Of a DNA stretch of 11,775 bases, positions 6,414 to 11,775 are shown in pieces. Each line of letters opens with the position of its first letter. Position 1 is the first letter of the stretch. The position numbers were made by a program, and so were the translations under genes. The notes under the pieces are model-generated. The model was not told the origin of the DNA and did not search any database. It saw only the letters and a program-made list of their open reading frames with translations. The DNA lies in NCBI GenBank assembly GCA_030590265.1, contig JAUUYW010000068.1:1-11775 (forward strand). The letters are read 5' to 3'. The stretch comes from Candidatus Krumholzibacteriia bacterium (lineage in GTDB: Bacteria > Krumholzibacteriota > Krumholzibacteriia > LZORAL124-64-63).

Positions 6414-7016
6414 ATGTTCAAGTACAACAAAGTGATTTTGCTGACAGTTTTGTTAAGCATGCTTCTTCTGAGCGCGGGCGCGGCTCTGGCTGCCCATTTT
6501 GATATTGTGGTTGGCGACAAGTCGGAAATCATCTTCAAAAGCAAAGCGCCCCTGGAAAAGTTTGACGGCAAGACCAAAAAGCTGTCCGGGTTTTTCGAAG
6601 CCGATCTTGCCAATCTCAATGGTGCCGTCACCCTGGAAGTGGAAATTGATCTGGCCAGCTTTGACACAGGCAAGAAAAAACGCAACAAACATATGCGCGA
6701 AAATCATCTGGAAACCGACAAGTTTCCCACAGCCTGGTTTCGGGCGGGTAGCATCAAATCGGCCAGCAAAATCTCGTTGGCTGCGGGCGAATCGGTGACC
6801 ATTGTCCTGAGTGGAAAACTCGATTTGCACGGTGTTGAAAAAACTCATGATGTGACGCTGCAATTGACCCAGGCCAACGATGGCAGCGTGAGAATTCAAG
6901 GTGAGTTTCCCGTCAAGCTGAGCGAGCACGATATCAAGCGGCCCAAGTTTTTGGTTATGAAACTTGCTGATGAACAGTTGGTTGTGATCGACTTGTTGGC
7001 GAGGCAGGGATCATGA
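6414..7016 (+). CDS. YceI-family periplasmic protein
   Basis: YceI proteins are lipocalin-like barrels that bind long isoprenoid or lipid chains in the periplasm; some sit beside cytochromes. This 200-residue protein has a signal peptide (FKYNKVILLTVLLSMLLLS) with cleavage after ALA (24-26). It then shows the family order: an early beta region with KSKAPLEKFDGKT, the signature SFDTGKKKRNKHMRENHLETDKFPTAWF, and LSGKLDLHGVEKTHDVTLQL. The start is ATG at 6414 with GGAGG at 6404-6408; the ATG at 6402 lies inside that signal. Its stop overlaps the next start (ATGA at 7013-7016), so it is translationally coupled to the cytochrome lipoprotein. The position between two haem proteins fits a carrier of a quinone-like isoprenoid, but the ligand is not visible from the sequence. 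Confidence 0.9.
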   Translation: MFKYNKVILLTVLLSMLLLSAGAALAAHFDIVVGDKSEIIFKSKAPLEKFDGKTKKLSGFFEADLANLNGAVTLEVEIDLASFDTGKKKRNKHMRENHLETDKFPTAWFRAGSIKSASKISLAAGESVTIVLSGKLDLHGVEKTHDVTLQLTQANDGSVRIQGEFPVKLSEHDIKRPKFLVMKLADEQLVVIDLLARQGS

Positions 7017-7456
7017 AATTGGCAAGCGAGTGGAAGTCTTTTGAGGCCAGGAATAGATATCTGGTTTTGCTGTTTCTAATGATTGCAACGAGCCTGAGTG
7101 GTTGCAGCGATCATGGTGATCCCGTTGGAGTGGTGGACCCGCCAGGTGGCAACGATCCGGTCTCTTTTGCTGGGGATATCCAACCAATTTTCGATACGAA
7201 CTGCATGGACTGCCATGGAGCTGGGGGCAACGCCGGATTGGATCTGCGCAGTGGGTTGAGCTACGCCAATCTGGTAGGGGTGGCCGCCACCGCCAGCAGT
7301 GGCAATCGGGTTGAGGCCGGTGATGCCAACTTGTCTGTTTTATTTCAGCGACTTTCGGGGTTAATGATTGATCCCATGCCTCCATCGGGTGTTTTGCCCC
7401 TGGAAACCAGGGATCTGGTGGAAGAGTGGATCAATGATGGAGCCCTGGACAATTAG
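7013..7456 (+). CDS. Monohaem cytochrome c lipoprotein
   Basis: The 147-residue protein has a hydrophobic leader (YLVLLFLMIATSLSGC) ending in a lipobox LSGC, so C31 should be lipid-modified and the protein anchored to a membrane facing the periplasm. A Pro/Gly-rich linker follows. A small cytochrome c domain then begins with FAGDIQPIFDTNCMDCHG; the haem site is CMDCH (64-68). The downstream MPPSG (M122) provides the likely distal Met ligand, and LVEEWINDGA closes the domain. The sequence resembles the single-haem domains of the Planctomycete-type cytochrome c family (PF07635-like). The ATG overlaps the stop of the yceI-like gene by 4 bp. This is the last gene of the three-gene redox cluster and could shuttle electrons to or from the fused cytochrome-barrel. 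Confidence 0.85.
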   Translation: MKLASEWKSFEARNRYLVLLFLMIATSLSGCSDHGDPVGVVDPPGGNDPVSFAGDIQPIFDTNCMDCHGAGGNAGLDLRSGLSYANLVGVAATASSGNRVEAGDANLSVLFQRLSGLMIDPMPPSGVLPLETRDLVEEWINDGALDN

Positions 7457-7589
7457 TGGATCTCAACCTATAGAACCAAAGCTCTATATAAAAACCTTCA
7501 TAAGGCGAATATATTGTTGGACATAGCTTTAATGCCCTGCGCACCCCTGTAGCCAAAAATAGCCCATGGCTGTTCCGTTGCTTCTGGAT

Positions 7590-7606
7590 TGGGCAATGCC
7601 CTTGCC
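7590..7606 (+). promoter_or_regulatory. Possible sigma-54 (-24/-12) promoter, or operator palindrome
   Basis: GG at 7592-7593 and GC at 7604-7605 (in TTGC) have the exact sigma-54 spacing, with CA following GG as in the consensus. The predicted start near 7616 leaves a short leader with AAGGAG (7626-7631) before ATG 7640. Against it, the T before GG is replaced by G. The same bases also form the inverted repeat GGCAA-TGCCC-TTGCC (7592-7606), which may be the real signal. No sigma-70-like pair is visible in the 183-bp gap. Confidence 0.3.
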
Positions 7607-7639
7607 TTGATGTGATACGAAAACCAAGGAGTTCATCCC

Positions 7640-8470
7640 ATGAAAACCCGCTCTCTACTGCTGCTTGGCCTGATTCTGGCCTTCTGCACCATTGGTTCAG
7701 TAACCATGGCTGAGGACTCCGCTGGCGGTGACGATTTGCGTGCTGCTGTCCAGAATCCCATTGGTTCCCTGATCAGCGTGCCCTTCAAAAGCACCTGGGA
7801 TTATGGGGCTCCCAACGGCACGGCCTACTTCATGAACCTGCAACCGGTATTTCCCCAGAAGTTGAACAATTGGATGCTGATTCACCGGGCCATTTTTCCC
7901 TACATATCGATTGACGGTCCCCATGCTGGTCGGCCGGAATTGCCAAACCCCTCACCGGGTGAGGGCGCCTCAGGCCTGGGGGATATCAACTATACCGTAT
8001 TTCTATCGCCGGCTGTGCCCAAAGGTGCAATCTGGGGAATCGGACCATCAATATCAGGGCCATCCGCAACAGACACACAGCTGGGTTCCGGAAAGTGGAG
8101 TGCAGGACCATCGTTTGTTTTGTTGCTGCAGCCGAAATTCGGCACGGTCGGTTTTCTTACGCGACAACTCTGGTCCTTCAGCGGGCAATCGGATCGCCCC
8201 GATGTCAGCTCATTCCTCTTTGAACCTTTTATCAACTTTAACCTCCCCAACGGCTGGTATCTGGTCTCCGACATGGTTATGACAGCCAATTGGAATGCCG
8301 ACTCGGGCAACCAGTGGACGGTGCCGGTAGGTGTCGGTGTGGGCAAGCTCTTCAAAATTGGAAACCAGGCCATGAACACTCGTATTGAAGCCTATTCCAA
8401 TGTTGAGAAACCCACGGGGGCGCCGGACTGGACCCTCAGCTGGACATTGCAGTTCCTGTTTCCCAAATGA
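7640..8470 (+). CDS. Neuromedin-U-like outer-membrane transporter family protein
   Basis: The 276-residue protein has a signal peptide (MKTRSLLLLGLILAF, cleavage after TMA at 22-24). The mature sequence follows closely a bacterial family that databases label 'transporter' or, misleadingly, 'neuromedin U': NPIGSLISVPF, YFMNLQPVFPQKLN, a GLGDINYTVFLSP segment, WGIGPSISGPSATDTQLGSG, then WSFSGQSDRPDVSSFLFEPFINF and the ending FLFPK. The family is related to the MetA-pathway-of-phenol-degradation barrels (PF13557-like) and is thought to form outer-membrane channels; the substrate is unknown. AAGGAG 8 nt upstream supports the start. The next gene begins 68 bp later. Confidence 0.85.
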   Translation: MKTRSLLLLGLILAFCTIGSVTMAEDSAGGDDLRAAVQNPIGSLISVPFKSTWDYGAPNGTAYFMNLQPVFPQKLNNWMLIHRAIFPYISIDGPHAGRPELPNPSPGEGASGLGDINYTVFLSPAVPKGAIWGIGPSISGPSATDTQLGSGKWSAGPSFVLLLQPKFGTVGFLTRQLWSFSGQSDRPDVSSFLFEPFINFNLPNGWYLVSDMVMTANWNADSGNQWTVPVGVGVGKLFKIGNQAMNTRIEAYSNVEKPTGAPDWTLSWTLQFLFPK

Positions 8471-8538
8471 TGGGCTAATGTGAATGGGAAAGGGAAATCT
8501 GCTCCGATGCTGCATCTCGCGAAAGAACAGGTAAAAAC

Positions 8539-9099
8539 ATGGATATCGGCCTCAATACTCTTCTCGTAGCCTTGATGTTCGTGACAATTTTGTCCATGGG
8601 CATTGGCAACATCCTGATGTCGCTGGCTGATATTCTCAACAAAGCCACGGCTTCGAGGCGCGATAAGGCCCACGTTGGCTGGATTTTCGTTGTGTTGCTG
8701 GTTCATTTCAATATGTTCTGGCACACAAAAGCAATTCTGGCTGTGGATGATTGGCAGTTTAGCGGATTTTTGCTGGCCATGGCGGGCCCGGTGTTGTTGT
8801 TCTTTGCCACCAGTATTCTGCTGACCAACCCACCAGAGGATGGCGACATCGACCTCGCCACATTCTTCATGGGATTGGGTCGGCATTTTTTCGGGATGTT
8901 TGCGCTTCTTCAAATTTGGATTGTCGGCGTGGGGATGAGCTTGGCTGGTTCGTTTGTGGTGACGGATGTGGTCAATATTCTGTTTGGATTATTGACCGCG
9001 GGGCTGGCAATCAATACAAACAAACGATTTCGGGTGGCAGGCATTCGGTTGGCCTGGGGTCTGTGCCTGGCTAGCTTTGTGATTCAGTGGATACCCTAA
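8539..9099 (+). CDS. Six-helix integral membrane protein, family unknown
   Basis: I do not recognise it. The 186-residue protein has about six hydrophobic segments near residues 8-30, 46-66, 75-95, 117-137, 140-158 and 167-185, without a cleaved signal peptide. Histidines sit in or at the edges of helices (H45, H56, H62 in HFNMFWHT, H116 in GRHFFGMF), a pattern that could bind haem or metal but proves nothing. Aromatic-rich helices (FNMFWH, LQIWIV) stand out. The ribosome site is a modest AGGT (8529-8532) 6 nt before the ATG. The next gene, another membrane protein, starts 38 bp after the stop, so the two are probably co-expressed and may work together. Confidence 0.75.
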   Translation: MDIGLNTLLVALMFVTILSMGIGNILMSLADILNKATASRRDKAHVGWIFVVLLVHFNMFWHTKAILAVDDWQFSGFLLAMAGPVLLFFATSILLTNPPEDGDIDLATFFMGLGRHFFGMFALLQIWIVGVGMSLAGSFVVTDVVNILFGLLTAGLAINTNKRFRVAGIRLAWGLCLASFVIQWIP

Positions 9100-9120
9100 C
9101 AAGTGTAAACCGATAGTTGG

Positions 9121-9127
9121 AGAGAGG
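9121..9127 (+). promoter_or_regulatory. Ribosome binding site bearing on the GAP-family start
   Basis: AGAGAGG lies 10 nt before TTG at 9138. The frame is open from TTG at 9117, which has no site before it, and an ATG at 9150 lies only four codons after 9138. TTG 9138 is preferred but ATG 9150 is not excluded. Confidence 0.5.
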
Positions 9128-9137
9128 TGCTTCCCAG

Positions 9138-9851
9138 TTGGAATTGTTAATGGTCCTTGTTCCTATTGCCCTGGTCGACAGCCTCTCGGTTACACCATTG
9201 GCCTTGGTGCCCTTGATCAGCATCCTGGCTGGACCGCGGCGCTACTCTACGGCGTTGGGATTGCTTTCCGGACTATTTTTTTCCTACCTGATTATGGCCT
9301 TGGCGTTCCTCTTCGGCTTGAGTGCGGTCCTGAACAAGGTCAACGCCTGGGTAGGTCATCGCTGGCACAATCCGGAACCCGCCGATTTTGCCGTGGAAAT
9401 CTTGATCGGCCTGGTATTGCTCGCCTTTGGCTTGCCCTTGGCGGCCAAGCGTCAGCAAAAAAGTGGACAGAAAACTCTCTCTCCAAAGGTAACGCCAGGT
9501 TCAGCTTTCAGTTTTGGTTTTCTGTTGAATGTGGTGGGGTTTCCCGGTGCGGTGCCCTATTTTGCCGCTGCGGACCAGATTGCACGGGCTGACCTGGCCA
9601 TGGGTGGGGCGGTTCTGGCAGTGACGTTTTATGTAGCAATATTCATCTTGCCATTGGCACTGCTCGTGATCCTGCACCGGTTGTTGGGGGACCGTCTGGA
9701 TGGGTTCCTTCATGGGTGTCATCGGTTCTTCGAAACTACCGGAAAAAAAGTGATGAAAATCTGCATGATCTTGTTGGGTCTGTTGCTGGTTGTCGATGGG
9801 GTGGCCTATTTTTTCGGCCAGCCCCTGATTCCCATCGGGTACCCTGGCTGA
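9138..9851 (+). CDS. GAP/Sap-like polytopic membrane protein
   Basis: The 237-residue protein has about six membrane segments. The first (LELLMVLVPIALVDSL) runs into the motif DSLSVTPLALVPLISIL, which resembles the DALSPxPL pattern near the N-terminus of the GAP (GPL-addressing protein, PF11139) family. A hydrophilic loop (AAKRQQKSGQKTLSPK) separates two halves, and the second half contains FGFLLNVVGFPGAVPYFAAAD. Mycobacterial members are needed for export of cell-surface glycolipids; roles in Gram-negative bacteria are not known to me. LysE-type exporters share this general shape and are the alternative. The pairing with the preceding membrane gene (38 bp apart) and with a lipid A deacylase downstream would suit a role in envelope lipid traffic, which is inference. 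Confidence 0.6.
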   Translation: MELLMVLVPIALVDSLSVTPLALVPLISILAGPRRYSTALGLLSGLFFSYLIMALAFLFGLSAVLNKVNAWVGHRWHNPEPADFAVEILIGLVLLAFGLPLAAKRQQKSGQKTLSPKVTPGSAFSFGFLLNVVGFPGAVPYFAAADQIARADLAMGGAVLAVTFYVAIFILPLALLVILHRLLGDRLDGFLHGCHRFFETTGKKVMKICMILLGLLLVVDGVAYFFGQPLIPIGYPG

Positions 9852-9861
9852 AAGAAAAACA

Positions 9862-9890
9862 TCTACAATGCCTGGGGCCTCAACTATAAT
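9862..9890 (+). promoter_or_regulatory. Candidate sigma-70-type promoter for the lipid A deacylase-like gene
   Basis: TCTACA (9862-9867, 4 of 6) and a perfect TATAAT (9885-9890) are 17 nt apart. The start near 9897 gives a ~76-nt leader to ATG 9973. It separates this gene from the membrane-protein pair upstream. Confidence 0.5.
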
Positions 9891-9972
9891 GCCAACTTAA
9901 TGGTGAAAAGATGTTGGTAAAATTGCCACTATTCACAAGGGTCATGCTGGCCCTGAATCAGGCAGGTTGGTT

Positions 9973-11187
9973 ATGAATCCGTTGTCGTCATGGTCTCGTT
10001 TGCTCCCCCGGTTGGTTTTGACTGGCCTCTGCGTGGCGTTTTTGCTGACTGCGATGCCTGCCCTGGCCCAGGATGAAACCGAATCGTTTTCCGGCCCATC
10101 TCATTTCCTTCGCGGTGCCTACCAGGCAGGAAGTGTTCTCCAGACCAACGACTTTCTCATGGGTGACAACCAGGCCGGCGAACCCATCGATAGGTTTCAA
10201 TCGGCTCGACTTGAATTCGGTTGGCAAACCGATGGCTCCAAGGATTGGCATCACACCTACAATTTTCCCACTTACGGAATCGGTTTGTATGGTGCCAACT
10301 TTTTTAACGAAACGGAATTGGGTACGCCAACTTCACTTTACGGGTTCTTTGAATGGCCTTTGAGCCGCTCGAACCGCTGGACCTTCAATTTTGGCATGGC
10401 CTTCGGTTTCACCAACAACTGGGAATCCTATGATCCGGTGAACAATCCGCAGAATATTGCCATGGGCCTGGGTCGTTCGGTGCACATTGAGGGCGGTCCG
10501 ACTGTTGAATACCGTATGGCAGATCGATGGTCCCTGATCGGGGCCCTTACTTTCACTCATTTTTCCAATGGTGGTACCCAACGCCCCAACCACGGCATCA
10601 ACGCGGTTGGTCCGATGGTTTTCGTCAAGTTTGACACCGATACTCCGGTTCAGATGCCCACTCGGCGACAAATCAGCGACCATCCCAGTGGTTGGGACCT
10701 GACAGTATGCGGTTCGACAGGGAAACGAAACCTCACCCACAAGATCAATGATCCCGACGTGCGGGAAGAACTTCTGAATCGGAACTACATGGTGGCCAAT
10801 CTGACCGTAGGTCTTGGGCGCCAGTTCTCCTGCAAATCCCGTTACGTTTTTGGATTGGATCTGGGTTACGACGAATCGGTGGGCGACCTGATCGTACTGG
10901 ACGGCATCAACAATGGCGTCAATACCCACGGCACCACCAGCGACAACTACGAACTGGCGTTGTTCGGTGGCTATGAGGTCATCGCCAATCGGACCCATCT
11001 GATCATTCATTTGGGGTACAAGATTTTGTACAAAGATGTGGAAGGGCGCCTGCCAATATTCTACCAGCGTTTGGGCGTCAAACAATTTGTCTATGACAAC
11101 TGGTTCGCCGGTTTGAACGTGCGCTTCCATGAACTGGGGAGTGCCGACAATCTCGAGTGGAATCTCGGTTATGCCATGAAGCTGTAA
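9973..11187 (+). CDS. PagL-related lipid A deacylase / acyloxyacyl hydrolase family protein
   Basis: The 404-residue protein has a signal peptide (cleavage after ALA at 30-32; mature QDETES). The region ~95-215 matches the lipid A 3-O-deacylase family (PF09411). It holds FPTYGIGLYGANFFN, LGTPTSLYGFFEWPL, YDPVNNPQNIAMG and the catalytic stretch LTFTHFSNGGTQRPNHGIN. H196 and S198 correspond to the His-Ser pair of Pseudomonas PagL, which removes an acyl chain from lipid A in the outer membrane. After that come ~190 further residues of beta-rich sequence (LTVGLGRQFSC, YELALFGGYEV, NLGYAMKL). This makes it about twice the size of PagL, like the long homologues of Bacteroidetes. The start is ATG 9973 with AGG 6 nt before it; TTG 9967 is also in frame. 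A second barrel gene follows after 67 bp. Confidence 0.8.
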   Translation: MNPLSSWSRLLPRLVLTGLCVAFLLTAMPALAQDETESFSGPSHFLRGAYQAGSVLQTNDFLMGDNQAGEPIDRFQSARLEFGWQTDGSKDWHHTYNFPTYGIGLYGANFFNETELGTPTSLYGFFEWPLSRSNRWTFNFGMAFGFTNNWESYDPVNNPQNIAMGLGRSVHIEGGPTVEYRMADRWSLIGALTFTHFSNGGTQRPNHGINAVGPMVFVKFDTDTPVQMPTRRQISDHPSGWDLTVCGSTGKRNLTHKINDPDVREELLNRNYMVANLTVGLGRQFSCKSRYVFGLDLGYDESVGDLIVLDGINNGVNTHGTTSDNYELALFGGYEVIANRTHLIIHLGYKILYKDVEGRLPIFYQRLGVKQFVYDNWFAGLNVRFHELGSADNLEWNLGYAMKL

Positions 11188-11254
11188 AGAAATGAAGAGT
11201 TGATCTGACTGGGTGAAGTACCCAAAACTTTTCCGCCATAGAAAGGCGACAATC

Positions 11255-11775
11255 ATGAGGTGGAACCTGGTGTTGGCCACAGCAATTCTCCTGGTGGCGA
11301 GTCATGCCGCTGGGGGCGAATGGCGCCTTGGCCTGCAGGGTGGGGCCAGCAACTCGGGGCTGAGCGGTGACACACCGCCGGGCGTTAGCATGGGCAAAAA
11401 ATCCGGCCTAGCAGCTGGGTTAATCGGAGAAGTGCGCCTCGGCGATGACGTCTGGCTCAGCATTCAGCCCATGTATCTGCAGCGCGGGGCCACCACGACC
11501 ATTGCGGTCAGTGGGCAATCCGAAGGTGTCGAAGGTCCTTCAGTCACCATGAATTACTTTGCAGTGCCGATTTTGGCAAGAATCGTCTCCGACAACAAAT
11601 GGACCTATGTCATGGGCGGGCTGAACCCGGCATTCTTGCTGGATGCCCACCAGGATGAGGATGGTGCGACGCAGGACATTACATCTGGCTTCAACGGTTT
11701 TGACCTCTCCGCCAATATTGGCTTTGGCCTGATGGTGCCCATTGGTCGTCCGTCGCTCAGCTTTGAGATTCGCTA
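11255..11775 (+). CDS. Outer-membrane beta-barrel protein (PF13568-like), 3' truncated by window
   Basis: GAAAGG (11241-11246) stands 8 nt before ATG 11255, and the frame stays open to the window end (173 codons plus two bases). The product starts with a signal peptide (MRWNLVLATAILLVASHAA, cleavage near residue 19). It then follows the pattern of small porin-like barrels: WRLGLQGGASNSGL, a Gly-rich turn, SGLAAGLIGEVRLGDDVWL, SIQPMYLQRGA, VTMNYFAVPILARI, YVMGGLNPAFLL, LSANIGFGLMVP, LSFEIRY. This is the order seen in the 'outer membrane protein beta-barrel domain' family common in FCB bacteria, usually ~190-230 residues, so only the last strand or two are missing. The function is unknown. It may share the transcript of the preceding deacylase-like gene; the gap between them holds only a 5-bp TGGGT/ACCCA hairpin (11210-11224). 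Confidence 0.8.
   Translation, partial: MRWNLVLATAILLVASHAAGGEWRLGLQGGASNSGLSGDTPPGVSMGKKSGLAAGLIGEVRLGDDVWLSIQPMYLQRGATTTIAVSGQSEGVEGPSVTMNYFAVPILARIVSDNKWTYVMGGLNPAFLLDAHQDEDGATQDITSGFNGFDLSANIGFGLMVPIGRPSLSFEIR

Noticed and set aside
9900..9920. Six-codon mini-ORF (MVKRCW) in the leader of the deacylase-like gene
   Set aside because: It begins about 3 nt after the predicted transcription start, has no ribosome site and no attenuator-like structure after it.
11210..11224. TGGGT-GAAGT-ACCCA hairpin as a terminator between the last two genes
   Set aside because: The stem is only 5 bp and is followed by AAAC before a short T run; too weak to call.
10333..11280. 315-codon open frame on the - strand opposite the deacylase-like gene
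   Set aside because: The + strand protein has a signal peptide, family motifs and a ribosome site; the opposite frame has none.
1..11775. Mobile elements, CRISPR arrays, tRNA or rRNA genes, toxin-antitoxin or defence genes
   Set aside because: No transposase-like protein, spaced repeats, target-site duplications or cloverleaf/rRNA signatures were seen; all larger gaps are accounted for.

Overview
The window comes from a Gram-negative bacterium. Every complete gene lies on the + strand, and at least seven of the products carry signal peptides, most of them ending in predicted outer-membrane beta-barrels. The DNA is moderately GC-rich. Two core-metabolism genes are informative: a plant/cyanobacterial-type ADP-glucose pyrophosphorylase and a long GTP-type PEP carboxykinase that differs from the usual animal/actinobacterial form. 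Together with several barrel families common in Bacteroidetes-like genomes, they suggest an FCB-superphylum or delta-proteobacterium-like lineage. This placement is inference; no rRNA or other marker is present.

Layout. Positions 1-317 hold the end of a short-chain dehydrogenase. Positions 333-2837 form a probable transcription unit of glgC (glycogen synthesis) followed 8 nt later by an exported barrel protein of unknown role. Positions 2838-3203 are intergenic and carry the promoter and a structured leader for pckG (3204-5156), which ends in a strong hairpin at 5187-5217. PEP carboxykinase feeds gluconeogenesis and GlgC draws sugar phosphate into glycogen, so the left half is carbon-storage metabolism.

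Positions 5319-7456 are three tightly packed, probably co-translated genes: a single-haem c-type cytochrome fused to an outer-membrane barrel (the architecture of the Cyc2 iron oxidase, but a different sequence), a YceI-family periplasmic lipid-binding protein, and a single-haem lipoprotein cytochrome. This looks like a compact redox module spanning periplasm and outer membrane, and it is the most interesting part of the window.

Positions 7640-11775 continue with envelope genes: a neuromedin-U-like outer-membrane transporter family protein, an unrecognised six-helix membrane protein, a GAP/Sap-family membrane protein, a PagL-related lipid A deacylase/acyloxyacyl hydrolase, and the start of another small outer-membrane barrel that runs off the window end.

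The main regulatory observation is the pckG leader. Its Shine-Dalgarno sequence is perfectly complementary over 8 nt to an upstream segment, and that segment can instead pair with a GGAG just before it. This is the layout of a translational on/off switch. No CRISPR array, transposase, tRNA or rRNA was seen.
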